Shown here piece by piece: positions 26,801-36,119 of a stretch of 64,000 nt of DNA (its first letter is position 1; every line of letters starts with the position of its first letter). The stretch spans positions 806,923 to 870,922 of the forward strand of contig NW_017804254.1 of assembly GCF_001625305.1 (NCBI RefSeq), given 5' to 3'. The notes beneath the pieces were generated by a model, which made no database searches, was not told the DNA's origin, and worked only from the letters and a program-made list of their open reading frames with translations. The stretch is from Branchiostoma belcheri. Lineage: Eukaryota; Chordata; Leptocardii; Amphioxiformes; Branchiostomatidae. Made by a program: the position numbers and the translations under genes.

Positions 26801-29109
26801 TGTACATATGAAACGCAGTGACGACGATAATCTTAAAGTTTGTAAAATTTTAATTTTATGAATTAGTAGGGGTCAAAACTTCAGCACACATTCCACGCTT
26901 GATTTTGGAAATTTTTAGACTATGGACAAATTCAGTCGTCCGGCCCTACACAATTTCATAAAATCAACACTGATCCCCAACTCGATATAGCGATATAGCT
27001 GTAGCTTTTTAGATTATGGAAAGAAATTGCATAGAAGCAGTGAGATAGATTTATATATAGTTTTGCTTATAACTGATATTTCTCATCGATTAAATGTGCC
27101 TGGCCAATAGCAGCGTGTGTAGTCAGTGCAGTACGCACCCATATCATTAAGGTAAAACCATAAAGCACCGTGCATGATGAAAACGAACCAATTTTGGTAA
27201 TACCGCAATTTGGTAACGTTAGATTTCGTAGTGGCTTAATGCGTTCGTGGGGAAACTGCAAACTGCTGTGCAATATAAGTGCTTGACACAACGTTATTTG
27301 TTATTTATTAAGAATTGCCACGTTTGTGGAAGGATTAACAAAACAGGTAACTATCAACTTGTCAACCCTGAGACTAGACTATCATCTTTGAACCACTTAT
27401 ACCTGGGAGGATCCATGCTATTTTTGATGTGGTTTGATCTTGCTTTATGGTGCTGTACGTCCTATTCGAGAGGACGCCCCTAACCGAAGCTTGGTACTCA
27501 GATTCACCTGAGGCAACCGAGGAGATAGTTGTTAAGTGCCTTTCCTAACGCACACCTGTCAATAATGGGGCCTGCCAGGGATTCGAACCCAGAACCTTCG
27601 GATTCTGAGTCAACAACCCTAACCATAAGACCACCTTGCCACGTTCTTTAGAAATTTAAAGCTTTGAATCGTCACTTCAAAGCCACCTGAAGCAGCGCGG
27701 TACCACCTCAAGAACAGCTACAGATCCGAACGACGCAAAAAGAATGTTCTTCTTCTGTCATTTGTCACTAATGTGCATGTGTGGAAATGATTACGCAAGA
27801 AAATTACGCCCTAGCTTCCAGAAGAAGACATAGAACGTCAGTGGTTTGAATGGGATTATATCAGACTATAAAGAAATTCAGCTTTGAATCATCACTTCAA
27901 AACCACTTGAAGCATCACAACGCGGTACAGCTACAGATCCAAACGACGCAAAGAATATTCTTCTTCTGTCATTTGTCACAAATTTGCATGTGTGGAAATG
28001 ATTACGCAAGAAAATTACGTCCTTCCAGAAGAAGAGTTAGTGGTTTGAATGGGATTATATCAGACACAAATATAACCACGTAATGACAGATAGATCCCTC
28101 AATAAGTGTATCCTCTCCGTTTTCTGCCAACTTTGCTGTTCTGGGTACGAACGTGGCCCCAGCTGGCGCGCTCTAATCAACTTGTGTAAAGCCCGAGAGA
28201 TCCCTGGGACTGATTTAATCACTCGGCCCGTCTGATCGTGTTATATTGCAGGACGGGGAGATGAAGATTGTTTCTCATCCATCAGCAGAGCCTCCCGGGG
28301 GCGGCTCCTACACGGGATCGCTATTTGTGAAATCCGGGGATGAACCACAGAAGGCTCGTGCTCAGGAATGGCGACAAGGTTACCATGATAATGTGAGCAA
28401 TGTTCTTATTAATTTGAAGATTGGATAATGAAATAGAATAATGCAATTGCAATGTGACCACTGTCATGAGGTGGAATATTGCAGTATGAACAATGCCTTG
28501 TCATGAGCCCTGTGTTGCATTAACTATCAGAAATATGCATATGATTCAATAGCAGCCAAAATGTAAGTTCCACAGTTTGACTCGTCGTCTCCTACAAGAC
28601 ATCAAAATACCTTAAAATAAAGTTACAATTGGACATATCTAAATGACAAATGCACATACATTCCGAACATCTGAAAAATCCTTTGGATTCGCCATTCTCT
28701 CCAAAAGACATTTCATAATATTGTCACCAAAAAGGCCATTGCCAGAGACGAAAATCTCTTGCTGTACACCAACGGTCCCTCCCACAGACCAACGTGTAAC
28801 CACTTGAATTGTGTTAGAATGTTTTGAAATAAAATGATCATCGATACATCGATACAAGAAATAAAGGAGAAACTTACCAAATACATAAAAATTGAAGGCG
28901 AAAAAGATTACATAATGTTCCCAGCAAAAAAGACCATTGCCTAAAGGAAGAGTATCACTAGACACCACTGTTTTCTCACATGTTCAAAACAGAATCATTA
29001 AAGCTACATTTCTCTGATACAATCAATAAAGAAGAAAACTCACCCAAAACATAAAATTGAAGGCGAACAGAAGGTACTTCAGGCATGTTGCAGATCCCTC
29101 TAACACCAT
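19788..29109 (-). CDS. Tetraspanin A, complete coding region in seven exons
   Basis: Joined exons 29044-29109, 23298-23498, 22700-22774, 22271-22375, 21125-21277, 20580-20663 and 19788-19898 encode 264 residues. Every junction is GT-AG and phase 0. Tetraspanins are four-pass membrane organisers that gather integrins and receptors into microdomains. Visible features: TM1 about 13-35 with the conserved Asn, TM2 about 55-78 followed by juxtamembrane CC, TM3 about 90-109 with a buried Glu, and TM4 about 211-235. The large extracellular loop has CCG (152-154), PDSCC (175-179) and further Cys at 186 and 202. Cytosolic CC pairs are likely palmitoylation sites. The C-terminus ends in three valines, a possible PDZ ligand. 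It looks CD9/CD151-like, but I cannot assign a vertebrate orthologue. Confidence 0.92.
20580..20663 (-). CDS. Tetraspanin A exon 6 (TM4)
   Basis: 28 codons between TCCGCAG and GTGAGA. It begins with the final large-loop cysteine (GCSSK) and continues into TM4 (LLIIVCVGLGVAILQ). Phase 0 at both ends. Confidence 0.92.
20828..20936 (+). repeat. Degenerate telomere-like (CCCTAA) tract
   Basis: A run of imperfect CCTAAC, CCCTAA and CTAACCCTAACGCTAACC units lies in intron 5 of tetraspanin A. It is too degenerate for an active telomere seed and is probably an old interstitial tract or simple-repeat drift. Confidence 0.5.
21125..21277 (-). CDS. Tetraspanin A exon 5 (CCG large-loop exon)
   Basis: 51 codons. 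It starts LRCCGGEDMTDW, the family hallmark that closes the large-loop disulfides, and continues with PRDVPDSCCV and a cysteine at residue 186. The acceptor GTGTTACAG lies within about 12 nt of a SINE inserted upstream on this strand. The donor is CAG/GTATCT. Confidence 0.93.
21290..21412 (+). repeat. tRNA-derived SINE (5' part)
   Basis: A tRNA-like head with A box GTGGCGTAACGGCAGAG and B box GAGTTCGATCC, followed by the CGATCTTGTGCC...AAGCACTT body shared with the full-length copy at 43941-44316. The 3' body and tail are missing. Confidence 0.75.
21797..22193. mobile_element. Harbinger-type MITE, full-length copy
   Basis: A 397-bp non-coding element with inverted ends: left GGCCATGTTGATTTGAATAT, right its near-perfect complement ending CAACATGGCC. 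It is flanked by a 3-bp duplication TAA on both sides. A TWA target duplication with GGCC-starting ends is the signature of PIF/Harbinger elements. It has no transposase, so it would depend on an enzyme elsewhere. It sits in intron 4 of tetraspanin A. Confidence 0.85.
22271..22375 (-). CDS. Tetraspanin A exon 4 (large loop, first part)
   Basis: 35 codons between TTTCAG and GTATGT: LEDYVREEFQ through KLWDQLQIS. These form the helical stalk of the large extracellular loop just before the CCG exon. Phase 0. It is too short to stand out as an open frame and was found by splice sites and family fit. Confidence 0.9.
22700..22774 (-). CDS. Tetraspanin A exon 3 (TM3)
   Basis: 25 codons between TGACAG and GTCAGT: FFAFLVLIFSAEVGGGAW then AYLHRSK. 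This is TM3 with the conserved Glu in the AEV segment. Phase 0 on both sides. Confidence 0.9.
23113..23265. mobile_element. Short inverted-repeat element (MITE-like)
   Basis: 153 bp with ends GTAGCCTCTATCAGGCTTCG and the near-complement CGAAGCCTGGTAGAGGCTAC. The inner part TTGGCCAATTTCTACTCTTTCC recurs at about 1520-1620. It is non-coding, with no clear target duplication. It lies in intron 2, 33 bp from the exon 2 donor of tetraspanin A. Confidence 0.7.
23298..23498 (-). CDS. Tetraspanin A exon 2 (TM1-small loop-TM2)
   Basis: 67 codons from TTTTGCAG to GTGAGT. LSGCAILGVAIWLRID completes TM1. The small loop follows, then TM2 (YVLIAAGALVMLVGFLG) with the GCCG signature and PWLLAS at the entry to the next segment. 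This is the longest tetraspanin exon here. Confidence 0.94.
23800..23819. other. Assembly gap (20 N)
   Basis: Twenty undetermined bases, directly followed by a TG microsatellite, which probably caused the assembly break. Confidence 0.98.
23826..23862 (+). repeat. (TG)n microsatellite
   Basis: About 18 TG units flanking the assembly gap in intron 1 of tetraspanin A. Confidence 0.95.
23863..24780 (+). repeat. Long dispersed repeat, copy 1
   Basis: AT-rich sequence with internal near-duplicates (GATTTTGGACCCCCTGGCGG and TTTTGGCCCCCTAGCGG; repeated TTTGCATAATT). The segment ATGATTAGATTTTGGACCCC followed by CTRGCG occurs again at 44612-44780. No protein is encoded. It is probably a fragment of a non-autonomous element. 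Confidence 0.55.
24781..25990. other. Intronic non-coding stretch (tetraspanin A intron 1)
   Basis: No exon seen. The phrase GGTGTGTTACGCCGAAGGGC near 25625 resembles GGTGTGTTACGCTGTTATA near 21005, so a small dispersed repeat may be present. Confidence 0.45.
25991..26325. mobile_element. Harbinger-type MITE, diverged copy
   Basis: 335 bp. Left end GGCCACAGCAAGTAAATC, right end complementary in outline (ATTACGTGCTGTGGCC), flanked by TAA on both sides. The subterminal GGATAACATC and GATGTCATCC match the other copies. It lies in intron 1 of tetraspanin A. Confidence 0.75.
27455..27642 (-). repeat. tRNA-derived SINE, second subfamily
   Basis: On the minus strand, a tRNA-like head (AAGGTGGTCTTATGGTTAGG, B box GGGTTCGAATCCC) followed by GTTAGGAAAGGCACTTAAC and CTCAGGTGAATCTGAGTACC. 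The last two blocks are shared with the SINE at 43941-44316. It is truncated at the 3' end. Confidence 0.75.
27661..28066 (+). repeat. Direct tandem duplication, about 200 bp x 2
   Basis: Unit 1 is about 27661-27869 and unit 2 about 27872-28066. Both contain TTCTTCTGTCATTTGTCAC, GTGTGGAAATGATTACGCAA and GTTTGAATGGGATTATATCA. Small indels separate the units, and neither carries a gene. Confidence 0.85.
28878..28937 (-). pseudogene. Decayed duplicate of tetraspanin A exon 1
   Basis: About 100 bp inside intron 1, this copies the exon 1 region. TTCGCCTTCAATTTT is shared, and both are followed by a donor (GTAAGTTT here, GTGAGTTT in exon 1) and similar intron sequence (TTTATT...TTGTATC). Reading from the equivalent ATG hits TAA at the tenth codon, and an extra T shifts the frame in the TM1 part. 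In another frame the FAFNF motif stays open, so a shifted alternative first exon is possible but less likely. Confidence 0.6.
29044..29109 (-). CDS. Tetraspanin A exon 1 (start codon, N-terminus, TM1 start)
   Basis: 22 codons, MVLEGSATCLKYLLFAFN then FMFW, ending at GTGAG. The start is chosen because the length, phase and CLKYLLFAFNF pattern match the family and tetraspanin B exon 1. A cysteine next to the membrane is a likely palmitoylation site. Confidence 0.93.
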
Positions 29110-29317
29110 TTTTCTCTCCACGTCGTCGGCGACTAACTCTCGGCAAAAGTCGTCCTTCCGTCACGAGTCGGCAGACATCGGTAATCTCCGGTCAGCTCCA
29201 TCTCCCGGTGGTGACCATTCTGTAGAAGACGATGTCAGGTGAAAATAATCCGAGCTAAGAAAACTCAGCTTTGCCCCGGTTCCCTACAAGATGCCGCAGA
29301 ACCGGCCCCACCTCCTT

Positions 29318-29325
29318 GACGTCAA
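29318..29325. promoter_or_regulatory. CRE palindrome upstream of tetraspanin A
   Basis: A perfect TGACGTCA, the CREB/ATF consensus, lies 209 bp upstream of the tetraspanin A start codon in a CpG-containing stretch. The site is directly visible. Function is inferred only from position. Confidence 0.45.
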
Positions 29326-29824
29326 ACGTAACGAGGTTTGACACGCTCCATTTTAGTCCATTTCCCCACGCCCGATTTGATCATTTAAAGGCAAATTGAA
29401 ATGTGCCGTGCCGAAACAGCCATTTCAAACTTCCGACAGCATTAGACTGGTGTACTAATGGTGGGCGGTACGCTGGGGATGGTTGTGTATGTGGCTCGTT
29501 TCATCGCACGGTGATGAAAATTGTCCACGCGTGACACGAATGTACAAGTACCTTGAGAGAATGTATGGAGCAATACTTCAACGTGGCTCAACATCAGTTC
29601 TATCGATATAACTGAATAATAGTTTTATCCTGGCTGTAACCATGACATAGCAAGTGAGCTGTCGTCATTTAGATCTAACTGCTTAACACGAAATACAGTT
29701 ACTCCTTAAGATATCAAAGGTCAGACAAAGCCAAAACTTTAAAAAAAGAGCCTGGCATAAATTTATATATAGTATTATTCTTAATTATAATGAACGGTTT
29801 TTGGTGACTCTATGTTTTAACTTA

Positions 29825-30188
29825 GGCCATGTCGATTTGATTATATGGATGACATCCTCTGGGAACCCCAAAACTGACGCGAGCGTGCGAATAAAAAAAA
29901 GTTTGGCAAAAAAAATCTAAGCGGTCATAAAGGTTGAACAAATGACTAAACACACAGAGTATGGAATGGCGAATAATAATAGACATCTTTATATCTTCAC
30001 ATTTCCCTCTTCCTGAATTGATTACGGCATTCTATGACATTAGTATCGTTTTCCAATACTTTATTTGCAACATACGACATATATTCGCTCATTTTGTACT
30101 GTCGATTTACAGTGTGGTCGAAAACTTTTTTTTGAAACGGACAAAATGCACGCGCGAATGTCATCCATATAATCAAATCAACATGGCC
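29825..30188. mobile_element. Harbinger-type MITE, full-length copy
   Basis: 364 bp. Left end GGCCATGTCGATTTGATTAT, right end complementary (ATAATCAAATCAACATGGCC), flanked by TTA on both sides. Subterminal ACTGACGCGAGCG and GCACGCGCGAATG lie inside the ends. It sits about 0.7 kb upstream of the tetraspanin A start. Confidence 0.88.
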
Positions 30189-32664
30189 TTACTAAAGATA
30201 TCCGTTACACAAAAATGTCCAGTGAGTTCGTCTACCAGCAGATTTTTCAGTACCGTGGACGGCACCAATATAATTTTATCTGAAAGCTCTGTCTTATTAC
30301 GTACAATATATGGGCGCTGGGGGTGTTTATCATGGATATAATGGATTAAACAGGAATGGGATCCGATGAATTACGTTTGACCTTTCATTCTGTAATTATG
30401 TATCGCGGTACAGAAGGCCTGGCCTGGCATCATAAGTACGGTAAGATGAATGTACCGCAGCAACTCCGCAAACCAAGCGTGAAGTATGGGGCGGGAGAAA
30501 CAAGCACAGACTTCAATGAGGGCAAACATATTCACGCCTAGAAGGTGAAAGAAACGTCTGCATCACCATTTGTTCACAGAGAATTTCTGCTGTACTTTAA
30601 TACCTTCTTTAATGAATTCGTGTCATCTTTTCGTTAGTCTCTCGTATTCAAGAAAGACCACGTTACCACAGAAAAGAAAGTAAATCACAGGGTTTACTGG
30701 GAAAAAAATTACTGAATAGTCCCTTTTAATTTGTGTTTTTTTTTAAGAAAAGGTCAAGTAGCTATAGGTATAACATCGATAAATACCAGGTTTTGTGGCA
30801 GTACTTACCATTTGATTCAATGGTATCATGAATAAACGTCAATACAATAAAAAATATACTGAAGCATTGCAAAGTTTCAACCAACCAACCAACGCGTCTC
30901 CCTGTGACCCGGCATATCCCCGACACAAACACCAGACTCAGTCGGAAGGATTACTGGAGACATCCGTCACATAACCACGACACCCCGACCCATCCATCAG
31001 GTACCGCGCGTATTGAACAGGGACCCCGCACGGCCACGGACCCATCATCGTTATGGCGCTTTCCATTAGCGCTGATTCCCGGAATCAATTCCCGGGAAGG
31101 GACGCGTAAATAGGAGAGTGGTTCTACCGTAATGCTGTGGGAGATCCTATAATTGTTGATAATATTCTTCATTCAATTCCAGCGGAGTTACATAGTCCAT
31201 ACTTTTTTTTATTATTTGTTTTAACAGAGAATTCAATACAATATCGTAACGGGTGTCGTTTTCTTCATGCTGACTTGTTGAAGTTTCATTTGGTTTGGGT
31301 CAATATTAATTTTTTTTAACGGTATCGCTCAGTGCACGGCCAATTATTTTTGGCCACTTCTAGGCATAGAGCTAGAGGTATTTAAGTGAATTGAAAAATG
31401 ATCCAGAAATTATACCGTTTTTTGTGATTCTTTCTCATTATATAACATGAAGGTAAAGTCATATTTTTTACATTACACGGTAATGGGAATGAAAACGTGT
31501 CTTACATTCCTCAATTCAATTCACTGGACATGATTTCTTATCAAACTGATTTTGAAGTCCCAAAGTTTTTTGTATCGCTGTTTTATTCCTACAATCTAAC
31601 TTAGTACTCTTCAACTCACCAACATTACACAGACAAGAGACCTATCTTTATCACGCCTTTGCATGCTGTATACCCAATGCTAACAGCCATTGTTAATGAC
31701 ACCATGGTCGTCACATCTGACGAAAACAAACACTGTTCATGATCGATTAACGTTAACCCATGCGCAGCCTTCTGTGACCCTTTCCACCGTGTTCCCGATA
31801 GGTTCAGGCATGTTTTACCTGTTCAATACTTCGTTATAGTAGATATACGTTCCAAAACGGTTAAACTGTCACGTCTGCCCATGGCTTATATCGACAGAAG
31901 GCTGTGCATTAGCTATATGCACTTGGTGCAGATTTATGTTTCTCTACCATGCTCCGTGTATTTGGACCTGTGATGGGAATTGCTGTACGTAATTAGCTCG
32001 AACGAATAATACCGTTTTTAGCATTCCGGTACACTGTTGAAAACTGCCTTAGGCATAAATGATGTCTCTACTGAGACCATACACTAAACAACTAGCACCT
32101 TTCTTGCTGACACATAGCACTCTGATGATTGTAGAATTAGACAAAGAGATGTAACTGTGAGGCGAGCTTATTACAATACGAGCTATACCTACTTGAATAG
32201 AAAACAGAAAGTACTCATTTGCCATGCATTGTTTATCATTGCTCATGGTTCCAACGTACCTTCCATACAGCTTCGGCTTGGTCGAATTCAGATGTACCAG
32301 TTTACGGGTACGCATTCAATCCGGTATTCCTAATGATCGTCTTAGGAGCTAGCGCGTGGTTCAGTGTCAGCTTATAATACTTGTGGCTGTGTCCAAAAGC
32401 TCTCAGTCTAATACTGTAACAGTAACAGCCTCTCCACGACACACCCAACCTGTGGCCCCTGCCCTCCAGCCAGGCCCTCGCCGCTAGCTGCAGCCGTCTG
32501 TGTCGGATTACGGATTCAAATCTGCCCAGCTAGCGCCTGGGCCCTGCCCGCTCCGATTCAATCACCCGAACTGCCCAGGCGTTAAAATTGGATACTTCTG
32601 TCCTTGCGGTACTGACTCCAGGCTCGGGAGGCGTTATGACCCTAATATTTTTTCTAGCTACATG
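30189..32664. other. Intergenic stretch between tetraspanin A and the receptor pair
   Basis: No gene recognised. About 30890-31120 and 32400-32640 are GC-richer patches without domain-bearing frames. One small inverted-repeat element is listed separately. Confidence 0.5.
31760..31908. mobile_element. Small inverted-repeat element
   Basis: 149 bp with 16-bp ends ATGCGCAGCCTTCTGT and the complement of ATGCACAGCCTTCTGT. There is no coding content and no clear target duplication. It is a MITE-like or hairpin element. Confidence 0.55.
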
Positions 32665-32954
32665 TAGGTGATACCATAGTAGTTTCTGGCTAGGTGATAC
32701 CATAGTATTTTCTGGCTAGGTGATACCATAGTATTTTCTGGCTAGGTGATACCATAGTATTTTCTAGCTAGGTGATACCATAGCATTTTCTACCTAGGTG
32801 ATATTATAGCATTTTCTAGCTTGGTGATACCATCGGATAGTATTTTCTGGCTACGTGATACCATAGTATTTTCTGGCTACGTGATACCATAGTATTTTCT
32901 GTCTAGGTGATATCATAGTATTTTCTAGTTGGGTGATACCATAGTACTTTCTAG
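32665..32954 (+). repeat. 26-bp minisatellite, about 11 copies
   Basis: The unit is TAGGTGATACCATAGTATTT plus TCTGGC, with scattered substitutions and one 5-bp insertion near 32834. An open minus-strand frame across part of the array is a by-product. Confidence 0.92.
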
Positions 32955-33224
32955 ATAACCATAGCATGCTATGAACTGAATCAGCTAGACGCGTGCTTAT
33001 AAATGTGTATCTCTGTATCAATTCACACGCATTGCAATGGATAGATTGTAATCTTAACATGCATGAAGGGGGTGACTATATTGGGAAAACCTGAGAGAAT
33101 TTTGAAATGATTTCTACGCCAGTGCCAGTCAGCAACAAGTAAAAATCAGTATATAAGTAAGTCTTAACCTCAAGTGGCTTTGTGTCTTTTATGTAGTGAC
33201 CCATGAGATTAAAAATAAAAAAGA

Positions 33225-33234
33225 ACTACTACTA

Positions 33235-33322
<88 letters not shown>

Positions 33323-33348
33323 CACTACTACTACTACTACTACTGCTG

Positions 33349-33403
<55 letters not shown>

Positions 33404-33558
33404 CACTACTACCACTACCACTACTACTACTACTACTGCTGCTGCTACTACTACTACTACTACTGCTGCTGCTACTACTACTACATGTATATCTACTACT
33501 GCTACTACTACTGCTGCTGCTGCTGCTGCTACTACTACTACTACTAATAATAATAATG
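33225..33558 (+). repeat. Long (ACT)n trinucleotide array
   Basis: About 330 bp of ACT/CTA units with interspersed CCA and GCT variants, ending in TAATAATAA and GATGAT. The frames for poly-Ser, poly-Leu, poly-Tyr and poly-Val through it are artefacts. The tandem duplication of the receptor locus begins at its right edge. Confidence 0.97.
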
Positions 33559-33721
33559 ATGATAATCATAATAAAAACAATGATAAAAAGTGACCAGCTT
33601 CTCTAACTCCGTGTACATACACGTGTATCTGGGGTTCGCACTACGCATGCCTCTTGCATCCGAAATAGAGTTCATTTCATGACATTTATTTACATGAATA
33701 TTCCTTTTTATTCAATTGCAG

Positions 33722-33885
33722 TACTATGTAGGTCTCCAGACTAATGTACACGTGTGTGAAACGCGTTTGTTGCGTGACGGATGACGACAAGCAGGAAATT
33801 ATTAGTCGTTTCCAGAACCAGTTTGCCATTGCCAGCCGCCTGCGTTTGTGTTTGAGATCGATCCTTTAGCAGTTACGATTCCTGG
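33722..33885 (+). other. Possible 5'UTR exon of LRR-Ig receptor 1
   Basis: Bounded by the acceptor TTCAATTGCAG and donor CCTGG/GTGAGT. Both sites are kept in the second unit (about 38122-38286). A matching acceptor, CAGCTGCAG, lies a few bases before the coding start. It contains no usable ATG frame into the receptor, so it would be non-coding. Confidence 0.4.
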
Positions 33886-34355
33886 GTGAGTGTTGTCACT
33901 GGTATTCTCCTACATCCAGTCGGCACTACATGTCTCAGGCGCTTATTAGTCTTATTAGTGTGACACAAACACCGCTGTCTGTGGCTTAGCCTGGGTAGTC
34001 AGACCATCGTAGACTCGCTGGTATATCTACGGTGCCCGGAGTACTGCCCGCCCGCCCAGGTCCATTAGCGCATGCATATGCCGGGTCGGTTTCATTTTAG
34101 TTAGCCTACGGGACAGCATCTGTATTCGAGGAGAGACTTTGTCGTCAGGTGTTGGAGGAGCGAACGAGAGAGCCTTACCCTGTGTTAAAAAAAACGCTTC
34201 CCTTGCGTATAAGCGCCCCCCCCCCCAAAAAAACCTCCACAGGTCCAGAAAGTCTGCGAAGAGGAAAACAAAAAGTACGTATCAACGATTCTCTTCTCAG
34301 CTTTTATAGAATCACTTTCACCAGCTGCAGTCCACTTGCGTGTGATTGAATCAAC

Positions 34356-36119
34356 ATGAAAGCGTTTACCTGCTTTCTTCTTCTCTGTATGGTGCCTTTC
34401 ACTGTTTTCGGCGACACCTGTGTCGACTTAAACCATTGTGTCTGTGTAAGAGTACACATGTTACTTCACGTTAGGTGTGGTGAAACAGCAACTCATATCT
34501 ATACAACTATCCCGTACTCATTGCCATCAGACACAAGTAGGCTTTTCCTATTCTTACAAAACATCGAGTCAATAAAGAAAGAGGATTTTCCCTCGCTACT
34601 TCATCTAGAAGAAATCACGATAAAACGATGTCAAGTGAAAGAACTAATTCCAATGTGCTTTCAACATGTCAATAGTGTCACCAACCTAGAACTTCAACAC
34701 AACAGCATTCAGCGCCTCCAAGAAAAGACTTTCTGGGGTCTAAGAAATCTGAAATATTTGAACCTGCAGAACAACGTCATTGACTATATCCACGTGTATG
34801 CCTTCGTTGGGCTTCAAGATCTGTTTTCTCTGAGATTGGACAGAAATCGTCTTAAACGCCTACCTTTAGCACTGGGTTTGCTTTCAACTTTAAAATTTGT
34901 TTCATTAGACGCAAATGCTATACAACTTTTTCCTGTCGATCTGTGGCAAATCAGGCACATTTTCTCCGTTTCAATTCGGACACAGCAAAATCCTGTCATC
35001 TGTGACTGTAAGCTGTGGGGGTTCCGAGGATGGATTGCAGAAGGATCCACGTCGAAAGCCTGGGATATCAACTGTGTTAAAACGAGCAGTTGGCTTGTTC
35101 AGATTGCCACAGATTTCCGATGTCAGAAACCGGCAGGAGTCAAGGTAGTCCCCGGGAACCAGACCGTGAGAGCGGGCGATGGTGTGTCCTTCACCTGCCA
35201 GACGGACTGCATGGCGGGACTCAACTTTACCTGGGTTCAGCCAAACAGGACCACTTCGTCGGTTGAAACCTGGACACTAGAAGACTTGTTCGGCGAAGAC
35301 AGGCGGGGATTCCTCTCAAACTACAACAGAAGCTGCGTTTCGGTTTTGCGGCTCACGCGAGTTTCAGTACTGGATTCAGGCAGCTATACTTGCGAAGTTA
35401 CAGCACCACACATGCCCACTGGAACAGACACCGCCTTTTTGACCGTGACTTCTAACGCAGGGCAAAAAGACAACATAATAACAACCTCGGCTCGCCCAAG
35501 TAGCGACGGTTTGGAGGAAGTTGACTACGTTTATCTGTTGTCATCTCATGACAAAAATGACCTCGTCATCCAACCCGTCACCCTGCACATCAATGTCACA
35601 ATCGTCTGCAGCCATGTCGTAACAGTCGTCGCTATTACCTCTGTGCTATATCTTTGCTTGCGAAAGCGCAACAAGTGGCTGAAAAACTTTGTTCAAGTGT
35701 CTGACGTTAGCGGCGTTCAATCAGCCATCCTACTATCCGGAGTCCAGACATCGGCTCCAGTTTTGAAGAAAGGCTGGAATTCTCTCCAGGTTTATGAGAA
35801 TGACAACGAATTCAGTGATGTAAACGCTGCAAATGGCTACGAGACGATCCCAGACTATTACAATGCACAAGCAGAGGTGGATTTTGTTAGAAACCGCACT
35901 GGAAGCAGATCTAGAGCAACGGAAGACGACATTGAAAACCACCAGTATGAAACCATTCCGGACTACGTCAATGCCCAGGTTGTAGGGGATATCAGGGACG
36001 CACGCTACGAACCTGCGATAAATGTACACTGCACTGGACAAAACCAAAACGAATGTTACAATCTTCAAACTATTGTGACAGAAGAATCGGTGTCCTACAT
36101 AGGCTCCCAGAAAAACTAA
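34356..36119 (+). CDS. LRR-Ig transmembrane receptor 1 (587 aa)
   Basis: A single-exon coding region for a type I membrane receptor. Residues 1-19 are a signal peptide. LRRNT cysteines are at 22, 28, 30 and 41. About five LRRs follow to residue 205 (LxxLxLxxN at LKYLNLQNN and LFSLRLDRN). LRRCT cysteines are at 216, 218, 240 and 256. The Ig domain (about 262-365) has Cys281, Trp293 and Cys346 in the DSGSYTCEV motif. N-glycosylation sequons are present (NQT, NFT, NRT, NRS). TM is about 410-434 and a basic KRNKW stop follows. The tail has two copies of YETIPDYxNAQ (495-505, 531-541) plus Tyr551, 568 and 581. YYN and YVN fit the pYxN Grb2-SH2 consensus. Lancelets have many LRR-Ig proteins thought to act in immunity or adhesion. 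The ligand is unknown. Confidence 0.92.
   Translation: MKAFTCFLLLCMVPFTVFGDTCVDLNHCVCVRVHMLLHVRCGETATHIYTTIPYSLPSDTSRLFLFLQNIESIKKEDFPSLLHLEEITIKRCQVKELIPMCFQHVNSVTNLELQHNSIQRLQEKTFWGLRNLKYLNLQNNVIDYIHVYAFVGLQDLFSLRLDRNRLKRLPLALGLLSTLKFVSLDANAIQLFPVDLWQIRHIFSVSIRTQQNPVICDCKLWGFRGWIAEGSTSKAWDINCVKTSSWLVQIATDFRCQKPAGVKVVPGNQTVRAGDGVSFTCQTDCMAGLNFTWVQPNRTTSSVETWTLEDLFGEDRRGFLSNYNRSCVSVLRLTRVSVLDSGSYTCEVTAPHMPTGTDTAFLTVTSNAGQKDNIITTSARPSSDGLEEVDYVYLLSSHDKNDLVIQPVTLHINVTIVCSHVVTVVAITSVLYLCLRKRNKWLKNFVQVSDVSGVQSAILLSGVQTSAPVLKKGWNSLQVYENDNEFSDVNAANGYETIPDYYNAQAEVDFVRNRTGSRSRATEDDIENHQYETIPDYVNAQVVGDIRDARYEPAINVHCTGQNQNECYNLQTIVTEESVSYIGSQKN

Noticed and set aside
32851..33060. Minus-strand frame with repeated KILWYHVARKYYGIT-like units
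   Set aside because: It runs across the 26-bp minisatellite and simply translates it.
33189..33606. Long frames of poly-Ser, poly-Leu, poly-Tyr or poly-Val on both strands
   Set aside because: They are translations of the (ACT)n array. No start context, domain or splice logic supports a protein.
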